The notes under the pieces were generated by a model that did no database searches, was not told the origin of the DNA, and saw nothing but the letters and a program-made list of their open reading frames with translations. Source: Phragmites australis (taxonomy: Eukaryota > Streptophyta > Magnoliopsida > Poales > Poaceae). From it: 64,000 bases of DNA. Shown here one piece after another: positions 42,405-53,221 of this stretch (its first letter is position 1; each line of letters opens with the position of its first letter). Where the stretch lies: positions 18,574,001 to 18,638,000 of the forward strand of contig NC_084941.1 in NCBI RefSeq assembly GCF_958298935.1, in the 5' to 3' direction. The position numbers were made by a program, and so were the translations under genes.

Positions 42405-44432
42405 TCACCGAACTTTCTTCCGGGATTTGAAAGGGAACCCACCAGGTGGCGACGGCGAGAACTCCAGCGGGAGCTTTGGCAGTTCTCCCTCACAAGAGAG
42501 CATCCGAATCACCTCCTCACTCGATGGTCGACGAGTTGGAGACCTCTGGATGCAGAGCAGTGCGACAGTAATGCAGAGCAGAGCCTCGTCATGGTTAACA
42601 TCACGCAGGGCAGGGTCAACAAGATCAAGCAGGCGGCTGGCGCGTGCAAGGTGTCTTGCCCAAGATATAAGGCTTGCCTTCTCAAACTCGGACATGGGCG
42701 ACGCTGTCACCTGCAATGGCCGGCGCCCGGAGATAAGAACAAGTAACAGGACGCCGTAGCTGTAGATGTCACATTTCTCCGATAAAGGGCCGCCGCCACC
42801 GTACTCTGGAGCCACATAGCATACCGTGCCTCGCATGCTCGGCGTGCTGCTCACTGTACCGCCGCTCTTGGGCACGAATTCACCACTTGCCCAGTCACGG
42901 CTGCTTCTTGCACCGTTCACCCACCAGTTAATGCTGCCATTGCCATTGCTGTTGCTATTGCTGCTCCTCCGACTCCAGCTCTTCACCATATTCCACTTGG
43001 ACCGCGCCTTCTCATCCAAGTCATCATCAATATCCCTCTCCCACCATTGCAAACCTGTCTGCTCGCTCTTCGATTTGGCAAGTGACCGTCGTTTCTGCTT
43101 CTTGGTGAGCTCATCGACATAATCCTCACGCCACCATTCCCGAGCCCTCCGCTTCGTTTTCTTCCTCTCTGAGACTGGATTTGTCACAGCTGCCCCTGCA
43201 ATCCAGTCGCTCTTGGGGCGCTCCTTCTTGATCTCTGATCTAATCCACTCCATCACATAGTCTTTTACGCCATTGCTCGCTGCACCGTTGTCCTGCCGCC
43301 ACCACCAGTCACTCCCAGTGCCTGATGCCGTGGCACCACCGGTACGTGAGCCGCCATTGCAGCTGCGGCTGTTAACACCACTGTCAACGCTTGTTCTGTC
43401 AAACCCAGAAGTGGACGCGGCCTCTGCCGGTGATGCAGATGTGAAGCCCTCATCATCCTCCGGCGATTTGGGCGCAATATTCGCCTCCCCGTTCACCGTA
43501 GTAGTCACTGTGCTCTCCGCCACCACCGAGACGTCATCGTCACATCCCCCATCGGGATTCCCATTCACATCACCCCCTTCGGCAATCACGTCGCCTTCAG
43601 CAATCACGCCGCTCTCCGGCTTGCCGTCGGGGTCAAGGTCGGAATTCACGCGGGCGAGGCCGAAGTCCGCGAGACGTGCACGGAGGTCCATGTCGAGCAG
43701 GACGTTGCTGGGCTTCACGTCCCCGTGCACGACCGGCGGCTTGACGACGGAGTGGAGGTAGTGGAGCGCAGCGGCGACGTCGCGCGCCACCGCGAGCCGG
43801 CGCGGCCACTCTTGCACGAGCTCCGGGCGCCGCCGCCCCAGCAGCGCGTCCTGCAGCGACCCGTTGGGCATCAGGTCGTACACTAGCATCATCCGCCGCG
43901 CCCGCGCCTCCCCCCGCGCCGACATCGAGTACGCGAACGGTAGCAGGATGGAGTCGCGAGCCTCCTCACCGGGCTCCGCAGCCGAGGCCAGGAGGTGGGA
44001 GGCGACGGCGATCTCGTTGTGGAACTCGCGCTCGCCCTGCAGCGACCCCGCGGCGTGCATGACCTTGACGGCCACGGGCCGCCCATCCTTCCCTCCTCCT
44101 CCGCCTCCCTTCACCGAGAGCACGCCGCGGAACACGGGCCCGAACCCGCCTTGTCCCAGCTTATTCCCCGCCACAAACCCTCCCGTGGCGCGCCGCAGCT
44201 GCCGGTACGACACGCGCCGCAGGACCCCCGCACCCTCTGTCTCCTTCCCCGTTGCCCACGCCCGCTTCCTCCTCCGCCACCACAGCATCACCACGAGCAC
44301 GACCGCGACCACCACCAGCGCCGCCGCCGCCCCCGCCCCCGCCCCCGCCGCGGCGAGGTGAGGGCGGCGCTGGTGGTGGCGGGCGGCGGGCGGCGGCGAG
44401 GGCGAGGGGAGAGGTGGCTGGCGCGAGGGCAT
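42405..44432 (-). CDS. Receptor-like serine/threonine-protein kinase, At2g45590-like
   Basis: Intact intronless ORF of 675 residues. A Pro/His-rich N terminus (1-26) without a long ectodomain precedes a membrane helix at about 27-50, then basic WWRRRKR. The kinase fold starts near 75. It has the glycine loop GQGGFG (93-98), Lys123 in VAVKV, HGD (236-238) in the catalytic loop in place of HRD, DFG (256-258) and APE (541-543). Between DFG and APE lies a ~280-residue insert with Trp-rich islands (WWWRQDN, REWWRED, LQWWERD, INWWVNG). The C terminus SPSPPGGFPFKSRKKVR and the DYVMEWIRSEIKKERPK island match Arabidopsis At2g45590 and relatives, including length. It probably acts at the plasma membrane; HGD puts it with non-RD kinases. 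The substrate is unknown. The only convincing intact host gene here. Confidence 0.93.
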   Translation of the reverse strand: MPSRQPPLPSPSPPPAARHHQRRPHLAAAGAGAGAAAALVVVAVVLVVMLWWRRRKRAWATGKETEGAGVLRRVSYRQLRRATGGFVAGNKLGQGGFGPVFRGVLSVKGGGGGGKDGRPVAVKVMHAAGSLQGEREFHNEIAVASHLLASAAEPGEEARDSILLPFAYSMSARGEARARRMMLVYDLMPNGSLQDALLGRRRPELVQEWPRRLAVARDVAAALHYLHSVVKPPVVHGDVKPSNVLLDMDLRARLADFGLARVNSDLDPDGKPESGVIAEGDVIAEGGDVNGNPDGGCDDDVSVVAESTVTTTVNGEANIAPKSPEDDEGFTSASPAEAASTSGFDRTSVDSGVNSRSCNGGSRTGGATASGTGSDWWWRQDNGAASNGVKDYVMEWIRSEIKKERPKSDWIAGAAVTNPVSERKKTKRRAREWWREDYVDELTKKQKRRSLAKSKSEQTGLQWWERDIDDDLDEKARSKWNMVKSWSRRSSNSNSNGNGSINWWVNGARSSRDWASGEFVPKSGGTVSSTPSMRGTVCYVAPEYGGGGPLSEKCDIYSYGVLLLVLISGRRPLQVTASPMSEFEKASLISWARHLARASRLLDLVDPALRDVNHDEALLCITVALLCIQRSPTRRPSSEEVIRMLSCEGELPKLPLEFSPSPPGGFPFKSRKKVR

Positions 44433-44877
44433 CGGGATGGGCGGCGGCGGAAAGCGGTGCGGCTTTCCACCATTAATTCGCGTTTCCTCCCAGCTCGAGC
44501 CGAGTCTTCCAGATCACATGCCTCTTGACTCCGCGACTCTGCTCATGTGCGTGGCGTGGGTTTCAGTCTCACAGGACGGTGGTGGGTCTCTGTGTAGAGC
44601 TGCGCGTGTGCGGAGGAGGCTGTGTGACCTTTCAGTGATTCACTGATGGGTGGGGTCAGCAGGGAGATGGGCCCACGAACAGGTTGATGTGGTGCACGCA
44701 CTGGGCGTAGCGTTAGGATCGTAGCCTGTGATTAATTTAGTTGGTTGATGGGTGCTGATGATAAAGTAACAGGGTGGATTGGGGCAAGAAGTCAATGTAG
44801 GCCTGGTCCATTGGAAGGGTGCGGCCACGGGATTCGGGGGCCTACAAACAAACTACTAGTACACTGTTACCACTTAC
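44433..44877. other. Upstream region of the kinase gene
   Basis: GC-rich for about 150 bp next to the ATG (probable 5' leader on the minus strand), then average composition. I cannot point to a convincing TATA box. Confidence 0.45.
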
Positions 44878-45290
44878 TCCCTCCCTACGTTTCCAAATCC
44901 GTACCGGCAAACTTTATAAATTTTGCCCATTGGCATAAAAAAATATTAAGATTTGTCACATTAAAATAATATTAGTAAATTTGTAATGAAAAGTACTTTC
45001 AAGTAATTATATTTTCAATATTATTTATAACAAATAATTAGAAAAAATAATGGCCAAAGACTAAAAACATTACTCACTCTTATTATAAATGTAAATCATT
45101 TTAGATTTGTATATAAGATTAAGAAAGTAAATCAAATGATATTTTAGATGTTTATTAACGGTGTAATGGAAAAGATGATTCATTCTTTTACGAGAGTGAT
45201 AATATTTATGAAGCAAGCGAAAGGAAGTGAGAAAAGAGAAAAATATGCATGGAATTCTAGGACGACTTACATTTAGAGAAGAAATGAGAA
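44878..45290. mobile_element. Decayed Stowaway-like MITE DNA
   Basis: Starts TACTCCCTCCCTACG, the Stowaway-type terminus after a TA. A second set of ends (TACTCACTCTTATTATAAAT at about 45071 and the loosely inverted GACTTACATTTAGAG at about 45267) suggests another MITE. The pairing is imperfect, so boundaries are approximate. Confidence 0.45.
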
Positions 45291-45822
45291 GACTAAAACA
45301 ACCAATATTTATAATCAGAGAAAATATATTTATCGAAATACCATACTAGATTCTATTTTTTAGCTCATGCGAAAGTGAAAATGCACTAACTATTTCAAAT
45401 GCTTAAAATAGCTTAGAGCTTTTGGACATTTTTAAATAATTACTTGGCGATAAATGATTATCTTCTATAATCCACAAAATTACAATTGTAAAATCAACCT
45501 AATTTAATTTGCGTTATGTGAAAAAGATATATATTACATAAATATAGATTTCTTTTTCTAGGATGGATCACTAACAAGGTTCTTTTTATATGTCACTGAA
45601 TGTTATGTTCGCCCTTTATATGGTACACATTCTCATTGATACGTGAACTCTACCCAACTGGCCAACTCACACATGCATAGACTGCTCACATCGATGGGAC
45701 GAACGGAGATTTTGAGGGAAAGTGAAAGAGAACGTGAATGTGGAGAGATATGTCTACCACATGGGAAAAATAGGGATGTGGATGCCACACTCAAAATCAG
45801 CGACAAAACCAGCCTTTCAATA

Positions 45823-47211
45823 CTTTTTTCGTTTCGTAATATTTATTCACGTTTATTATTACTGTCAGTGATATAGGATCCAGGGGTTCTCGAGTCCTGA
45901 GGTCAAAACAGTACGGTACCACATGGCGCCTTCCCTCAGAGACTATCTCTCTGAGGGCCCGAGGAAAAAGCAAGGTCTGGGAGTAGGTGCTCGAGGCCAA
46001 GAACAATTGGTCCCCGAGTACCCAGAGAGCCCCGAGGACCCGAGGAAAGCAAGATCCGAGAGTAGGCACTCGGGGCCAAGAACAGTTGGTCCCCGAGCAC
46101 CTAGAGAGCTCCGAGCACCCATCAAGCCCTATGTCGGTGGACCCCGCAGGAACTCCACGATGAGGTGTCGGTCGGTGGGAGGCCCGATACCACATTTAAT
46201 GGGGAGCGTGGGCGGTCACATCCAGCCACTTTCCCCCCACGCCTGTCGTACTGAATACGCCAGTCCCTGCCGCCGCCTGGCAGGAAGGCGTGGGCACAAT
46301 TAATACGGCTGGTCCCATCGCATGTCCCCCCGCGGGACCCATGAAGAAAGACGGTTTAAAGATATCTTTGATGGGCACGAGGCTTATCACCTTGTCACAT
46401 CAGACCGCGACAGACCTACTTTGCCCAAACGGGCATGAGAGAGTACTCAGAGGCTGGCTGATGGGCGCCCCTGCGCCTGCTAAAGCTGGAACGCGAAGAC
46501 CAATGGAACCGTCCGAGGGATATTTTTTTAAACCTCTGTAACATCAACTGTAGACCAATAATGGTTACTTTCCATTTATTATTTACGAAAACTTGTGCTC
46601 TCGTTCTGGGCACTCACTGAAGGGCCTCCCCTCAATAGATAAAAGGGGGGAGGGGCACCTTGTAACAGGAATGAAAAGAGATCGAAAGGGATTGAAGAGA
46701 TCGAAAGAAATCGAAAGAGATCCAGAAAAAGACAGACATCCGAAGAGCATTGATAACATACTAGACACACAAGAGTAGGGTATTACGCCTTCATACGGCC
46801 TGAACCTGTCTAAATCCTTAGTGTATTCATTTCTACTAGCTAACGAAGATCCATCCTATCTAAGTCCCACACGCATTAACCCCACGTATGAGGTAGTTCC
46901 AGGACCATCTCCCAGCCAAATCTCAAAGGGGATCCCTCAGGATCCCTGCTCGCGGTGTTCATTCACTGACAATTACGTATAAACCAAGGAATACTGAAAT
47001 CGAATGAAAAAAATACATAGAGATAACTATACTACCCCTAATCAATACAAGTATGAGAATAAATAACTTATTAGTATTGAAGCAAATACATGCATACACA
47101 AAGGACATAGCAGGAAAATAGATCATAAAGCATCCTTAGTTACTGCAATAAATAAATAATTTGAGACAGATACTTCTGATACCGTGAACAAATATTACGA
47201 AATGGATGGAG
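45823..47211. mobile_element. Stowaway MITE (~275 bp) split by a solo LTR
   Basis: The left end TACTTTTTTCGTTTCGTAAT (from the TA at 45821) and the right end ATTACGAAATGGATGGAGTA (to the TA at 47213) are inverted repeats over about 31 bp, flanked by TA, as in Tc1/mariner-derived Stowaway MITEs. Removing the 1,109 bp LTR and one 5-bp duplication leaves about 275 bp, a normal size. Confidence 0.85.
45863..46971 (+). mobile_element. Solo LTR of a Gypsy family, 1,109 bp
   Basis: Starts TGTCAGTGATATAGG, ends TCACTGACA, and is flanked by perfect ATTAC duplications (45858-45862 and 46972-46976). It contains repeated CCCCGAGCACC/CCCGAGTACC motifs and a TATA-like ATAGATAAAAGG (about 46634). The grass-Gypsy segment GGCCTGAACCTGTCTAAATC (about 46797) is also found in the Tat LTRs of this window. 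No internal region, so solo. Confidence 0.9.
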
Positions 47212-47213
47212 TA

Positions 47214-48043
47214 TTAAATTGAGAGAAGAGTTGAGGGACAAAATATACGTTTTTCCTTTCTGTAAAATTTCAACGCTATAGCTATGAATTTTGTAGGCCT
47301 GGTGCACCGACAGGTGGGAGGAATTATATAGTAAGTCAAGATAAAGACTAGAATATCATGTGTACTAAATCTCATTGAAAGGTGTAACTATCCTGGTTTG
47401 ACCGATAAAACTGACAACGGCCCTGTCACGCATGCACTGGATTAGTTTTGTGGCCGCTCTCGTGAATTTCAAAACATCTGTCCTCAGCTGTATGGTCTAC
47501 GGTGGAGTAAAGGCATATTACAATTTAGAGCGTAGATTATGAATTGTGAAAATTAGATTGTATGATTTACATAAGCTCGTGGAATATGAATTACTAGATT
47601 ATTACAATTTAGAGATTGTATTGTATAATCTAATTTTTATTATTTAATTTATTTATTATTTTGGTTTGTAGATTTCAATCATAATCTGTAATCTGCAAGT
47701 TAAAATATATATATCTTAATTAGATTAGTGGCTAAGAACTGTTCCGGTGTACCACTCGTCTCGACAAGAGGTTTTAGAGGTGGCAATCAAAGTCCACCGT
47801 ACCTGCAGCGTCACGTGATAGCTCCTTACAATCTGACTGTGCGTTTTCTTCTGCTAATTCTGTGTCTTCCAAGAGAGATTTGGTTGGTGGAGTACAAATC
47901 ACTCCATGTTTACTTTCTGCATTATTGTATTCGTTTTGAACAAAGAAGAGGAAAACAACGTCAATAACACGGGACTATTTCTTATGTTGGACGGCATGCC
48001 AACTTTTTTTTTCCTATTTTTATACGGCGTCATTGTCTGCCGT
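47214..48043. other. AT-rich spacer, no gene recognised
   Basis: Contains a duplicated TATTACAATTTAGAG (about 47518 and 47599) and AT-rich tracts of a probable decayed MITE. The 79-residue ORF at 47728-47967 has no recognisable feature. Confidence 0.45.
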
Positions 48044-48387
48044 AGGGATAGCAATTATGTCCATTAACCCGTTGACCCGCGGCAAAAGAATCCTATAGAG
48101 CCGGTATGTGCCGTGGACTTTGCCCCTGGTAATGGGTTGGAACCGAACTTAGAAAAGAATGGGCTGGAACCTTTGCCCATCGGGTAGGCAGGTAAGGGCC
48201 ATGTCCGTAGGTAGACAATGCCCTCACGGGTACAAAATGGGCCTGAGCCTATAACGGACCGGGATTCCGAAAGTCGAAGTTATGGTGATTTTATTACTGA
48301 CACGTGAGTTTGGCTCTCGGCGTCAGTGACTAACGGTGAAAATAGAGAATCCCAGTGGCAATAACGCTCTTGCTACCATCTCTAGCC
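48044..48387. mobile_element. hAT-like MITE, decayed
   Basis: Begins TAGGGATAGCAAT and ends TTGCTACCATCTCTA, roughly inverted. Inside it is rich in ACCCG/CGGGT segments (TTAACCCGTTGACCCGCGG, CGGGTAGGCAGG), as in the common grass TAGGGATGGCAA hAT miniature elements. The 8-bp target duplication is no longer clear. Confidence 0.5.
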
Positions 48388-48609
48388 TTTGAAGTGCTTT
48401 AGAGTAGGGATAAAAAAAGAAGTGCTTTGTAGTCTGTATTGAACAACTACGGGGCCCTTCTCATCATCAATGGACGTACAATGGAAGATTGGATACTTTC
48501 CTACCATTTTGAACACATTAGCCACTCAGCCATACGCAATCTCTACATAAATTCGTCGACTCAGCTATACTTTCCAATCCTACTAAGATCTTGCGTTCCA
48601 GAGATGCGA
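48388..48609. other. Short spacer, nothing recognised
   Basis: About 220 bp between two miniature elements, with no ORF or repeat that I can identify. Confidence 0.5.
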
Positions 48610-49122
48610 TAGGGCGTGTTTGGTTTGGCTGTTCCGCTCGTGCAGGACGCGCGCGTGCAGCCAGACAGAAAGGGACTGGCGTTTGGATGTCTGCACCGGT
48701 GGGAAATGCTGCACCCGCTGGTGCAAATGCATCCGCCTAGCCAGGCCGGCGGGAAACGCCGGATTCGGCCGTTTCTCTCGGGGCTGGTCGGCGGGATGCA
48801 GCGGATTAGTACTAATAACAAATAATTAGCGTATATTAGCTCATATTAGTATATTTTAAATTATATTAAGATTTAATATGATAAATTAATTACTATAAAG
48901 TGTTTTATACAAAATAAACATCCTGTTTAACACTTGTTTTTTTATTTCAATCTCATACAACATATACTCATGCGAGCAATCAAACATAATCTCTTCTCAG
49001 CCAGACTGAGCACATGCAGCCAACCAAACAAACGCTACTGTATCTTCCTAGCCTGTCTCAACTCAGCCTGCACGAGACATACTAGCCAGGCTTAGCGCGT
49101 TCGAGCAATCAAACATACCCTA
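48610..49122. mobile_element. MITE with GGGCGTGTTTGGTTT-type ends
   Basis: The left end TAGGGCGTGTTTGGTTT pairs imperfectly with the right end AATCAAACATACCCTAA. The length is about 510 bp. The interior has CTGCACC/GGTGCA-rich and AT-rich halves. The superfamily (hAT or PIF/Harbinger) is unsettled because the target duplication is not visible. Confidence 0.5.
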
Positions 49123-50871
49123 AAGGATTGCTGAGTAGGCACCAGAACAAGCGAGCTGGGTTAGTTGGCAGAGTGGCCAAGTGAAACGTGAAAAGATACT
49201 TAGTTTATACCTGTCATTTATCCCAAACGGTCACTACATATCTCCGCATGATTGATGGGGCGGGTGGGTTGGAGTGGGGATTTTGTTTTAGGGAACTTTT
49301 GAACTTTAAATGTATTTTTTTTAAACCGGGTGTGTGTTTTGAAAACAGTCTAAATAATGATGTTATCTATGATTATAACACAACAAAATAAGATCTATAT
49401 TAAATATTTTTTAATTTTACTAAAAATTCAGTAATTCGAATGTGTTGTTTCAACAATTCACAAACAAATATTGAAATTATTCTGGCAATTATGGAATTAG
49501 GTTTCACATACAATTGAATGATGTCTTTCAATTTGTTGAGTGCATAAAAATTGTGTTTCCACATACCACACATACAAATTGTTGAACTTGTATCCTTTTT
49601 ACAGATTACTGAATCAAGCCTTTTAAATTCTTGAGTTTAGAGGAAAGGCAAAAATCTTGTCCACATGTAATTAATTACAAGGTTCTGAAAAACAAAATGG
49701 ATAGAAAAAAGAAAAAGAACAACATAACTAGGAGTGAGCTGGGCCGAACCGGGCTTTTCGTTTTGAGGCTGACGAATTTGATCAGGACCATAGACAAGCT
49801 ATCTTCAGAAAATTAGAGCATGGCTATAACTCGAGAGAATGAATTAACTAAACAAATTAATGAAATCTTACCATTTTTTAAAACAAGATCGGCAAGAGAG
49901 CTGTCCACTTATATTAAAAAGCAGAAATAAACCCTAGACTGGCGAAATACAAGGGTGTTAGATTGTAGGATCCAAGAGACACATGATTTATGTGAAAGAA
50001 ACTCTCTAATACGAAGGTAAAAAACCGCGAGAGATAAGTATATATTATGATAGCTCATGGTATAAGTACAGAGGTTGGTCCATATTTATAGGTCCTGTTA
50101 AGAGTGTATCCGACTAGGAGTCGTCTATCTATAATTTTGCGACATAATATCCCTAACAAATTGTCTCTGAAACCCGGAAGGGCTAAACAATGAATATGAT
50201 TACTAATGTCTTCAAACACTTCAAATGAAGCTAAATTAAGCAAATAACTAGTAGATCTCAACACACAACTATCAACAAAACAGACGAACAATCTGAGTCT
50301 TCACAAATTCATAAGCTTAGTAAAAGTCTAAATCTGTGCAACTAATATGTGGTATTGAAAAACATAAGCCAAAATAAACCAAAATATCACCTGTTGTACG
50401 AATAAAACATTCAGTGAAGAACTCATCTCATAAAATCATATATGCTCCCCCCAAAACATAAAACTCAGCACGTAACGCTCCTATAAGAGCAAATTGCATG
50501 CGTGTGACCATCACATACACGAAATTGAAGGCTATAAAAGAATATAAATCCCATAACATGATCATTAACAGCTCTTTTAAAACAATAGTCTGGATGAATA
50601 CCTAACATGCAATTAACAGAGTATAAAACTTCCGTAGTAGACCTTTTTGAATAAGCGAAGACAACAAAACTATGTTGCATCTGCAATACCAAACACTGTA
50701 ATATCTAGTAGAAAAAAATAACTTCTTTTGCACTCATAATCCTCCACGTTGAACTCAATTCAGAGCAAAACCTTCACATTCAACTAAAAAAACTCTAAAG
50801 AATATTTAGAAACCATTAAGCTGATATGAACGATGTTGTTGAAACATCTATAATGATTAATTCAAAATGAT
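49123..50871. other. AT-rich intergenic DNA with a possible LTR remnant
   Basis: No gene recognised. From 49956 (TGTTAGATTGTAGG) to about 50160 the minus strand resembles the end of a Copia-type LTR: a TATAAATATGG box, an ACTCCTAGTCGGATACACTC segment and a final ATCTAACA. No opposite end or duplication was found, so I do not call it firmly. Confidence 0.4.
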
Positions 50872-51976
50872 CACTACGTGAAAAATTTACAAAGGTGACA
50901 GGTCATAACCATCATGGGTGACGGGTGTTGCACCTGTCACCCCGAACACGTCACTGATGACATGTAATAAGTGACGGGTAAGGACCCATCACTAATAAAG
51001 TCATTGGTGACGGGTCAAAATTTGACTCATCACTTATTAAGGTCATTGTTCGCCCAAGCCAATCCAGCTTAGGCCTATCACCACTCACCACATGTCTCTA
51101 TCTATTTTTCAGGCTGTTTTTAGAATGTGCGTTCCGTGGGAATCAAACTCGCGATGACCCCTCCCGCGCGTAGCTACCTAACCATCTCAACCTCGCGTGC
51201 GTCCTGAAGGGACTAGGATAAAAGATCTTTTTAACTATTTTGTCGAGGGTCATAAGTGACGGGTCACAGTTATGACCCGTCACTAATGTTAATTTTAAAA
51301 TAGACATAAAAACCAGTTGACTCGGAGTGTCTTCGGTTATATGACCATAACTTTTGCATACAGACTCTGATTTCGACGTTGTTTTTTTACTCTATGGACA
51401 TCTACATAGAAAGTTACATCCGTTTCTCCCCCACTTTGTCAGGTTCGACGAATTTTTCGAGGCCTAAAACAACTTGGAAGATTGAGTTCTCGTCTCTGGA
51501 AGTTTCTACACCATTTTCGGAACGAGCGTTTGTGTCCATAGCCCTTACCCCTTATATCAAACTTGAGCAAAAATGTACAATAGTTCATATTCTAGTGTTT
51601 CGGAAGTGAGAAAAAATAAGAGAAAAATAAAATAAAAATAATTTTTTTGCAATGTTTGGATCATTTTCTGTATTTCTGAATAACGTCATTAGTGACGGGT
51701 CATAACTTGACCCGTCACTTATAACAGGCCTATGAGACCCGTCAACCGATGAGTTAGTCATTGGTGACGGATCAAAACTTGACCCGTCACCAATGACTGC
51801 CCTATGATAACTTATGAGTGATGAGTCGTCATTGGTGACGGATCAAGTTTTTACCTGCCACCAATGACTGGTATTAGTGACGGGTCACAACTACGACCCA
51901 TCGTTTTTATCATAAGTGAGGCATATTACGACCCGTCACTTATGTAGTGTCTCTTTTATCTGTTTTTCACGTAGTG
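50872..51976. mobile_element. Non-autonomous CACTA element, 1,105 bp
   Basis: Begins CACTACGTGAAAAA, ends with its exact inverse TTTTTCACGTAGTG, and is flanked by the 3-bp duplication GAT (50869-50871 and 51977-51979). Both ends carry many direct and inverted copies of a subterminal motif (GTGACGGGTCA and its complement TGACCCGTCAC), typical of CACTA subterminal repeats bound by the transposase. There is no transposase ORF. Confidence 0.93.
51135..51205 (-). other. tRNA-like segment inside the CACTA element
   Basis: The minus strand reads GATGGTTAGGTAGC (A box-like, complement 51174-51187), then 23 bp, then GAGTTTGATTCCC (B box-like, complement 51138-51150). This resembles a decayed tRNA D-arm to T-arm or SINE head. 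I cannot fold a full cloverleaf, so it is not called a tRNA gene. Confidence 0.4.
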
Positions 51977-53038
51977 GATCCAATAATATATTATCACAAT
52001 CTCTCCTCAAACTAGTGTATCTCAGCAACATGTAAAACGGCCTAAATATAATAGCACAAAGGAACAATGAAACATACCATCGATAGAAGAAAAAGACATG
52101 ATCAATGATCAGTTGCATAAAGCCCTATTCTAGTCTCCTATTTTATCTTGGCCGTCACCAGTTGCACTAAAGTTCTTTATGTTGACAAAACTGCATATTG
52201 CACTCCTTCCACATTCCACGCCTTCATTTGATAGTAGCAGAGAGCCTCCCGACGCCTAGTGATTGACTGTTTCACAATTCTATTTCAATGAGAACCTCCA
52301 GGTAATTTGTTCTCGCTCCTTGCTTGCTGATTGGTACCATCATGACAGAAAGCATAAGAACGCTTAAAACGCCTCATGTCAACTAGGCCGCCTATATGGA
52401 ACAGGCTTGGGGGTAGAAACATCCTGTAAGTCGGCGACACCTTCCCTACGAACTTGATAAGAGTGTTGTCCATCTTTGTTATTAAGGCTTTATTTTCTTT
52501 TCATGAATTCTCAGTTGCTATTGGAATCCTATTTGTCGGCTTTATTTTGAATTTTCACGGCTGTCATCCGATCAATGTGTAAACTGATATCATGACCCAT
52601 TTTTGTGATCGCATAATTGGATTTTCTTGTTTCGTTCGTAAGTAACGTCCATGAATTTTGCCATTCACCCTTACAGAGTTCCGCATGTTGTTTAAACAAA
52701 CACATTCCAGAATTGTGAGACCCCACACAGGCTCAGAGCAAATCCATCTTGAACAAAATCTGAATATATAGTATTTGATGCTAAAATCAGATACCATGTT
52801 ATTGATCTCCAATGAGGAAAACAAGCTGTGTTATCAGCGAGTTTTGTTCGATCTGCTAGTTCCATGAGGATAACAGTGCATACAACAGAGGAAGGCTCGC
52901 TCAATGCAGTGTTACAGTGCACGACTCGATATGGAACAGTAGCTGGTTAGACAGAAACGCCAACCGCTGCCCTGCGCAAATGGTCCAAGATTGGCACCTT
53001 CGAAGTGGCGTCCCGTAGTTTGATGAGCCGTGGAGAGC
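51977..53038. other. Intergenic DNA, no gene recognised
   Basis: Short minus-strand ORFs (for example 62 codons at 52285-52473) have no recognisable features. They may be 3' exons or UTR of the ORF at 53039, but I cannot show this. Confidence 0.4.
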
Positions 53039-53221
53039 TCAAAGGAAGAGACGAGGTAATATGTCAGCAGTGACCGTGGCTCCGCGGTTGTCGAGGCCAG
53101 GGAGGATGCAGATCATGTCGGCGGCAGCATTTTTACTTGGTCTGAGAAGCTCTAGCCATGGCGATGAGTCCTTGTAAACGAGAACGTGGATGTCGAAGCC
53201 CTCGTCCGCCGCCGTGCTCAT
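53039..53221 (-). CDS. Small hypothetical ORF, possible first exon
   Basis: 60 codons, starting MSTAADEGFDIHVLVYKDSS. The codons are more GC-rich than the surroundings, and a GC-richer stretch resembling a 5' leader (CCCCATTAACCCCGGG) lies upstream on the minus strand. I do not recognise the protein. It could be the first exon of a host gene, a captured gene fragment, or chance. No splice donor near its end is convincing. Confidence 0.25.
   Translation of the reverse strand: MSTAADEGFDIHVLVYKDSSPWLELLRPSKNAAADMICILPGLDNRGATVTADILPRLFL

Noticed and set aside
43273..44361. ORFs on the + strand and other minus frames across the kinase gene
   Set aside because: Shadows of the GC-rich kinase ORF. 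Only the minus-strand 675-codon frame has kinase motifs in order.
49956..50290. Copia solo LTR on the minus strand
   Set aside because: One plausible end and a TATA-like box are present, but I found no opposite end and no repeat of the flanking AAGGG as a target duplication. Mentioned only as a possible remnant.
51135..51205. A genuine nuclear tRNA gene
   Set aside because: Only A and B box-like blocks are visible. I could not form an acceptor stem or anticodon arm, and the segment lies inside a CACTA element.
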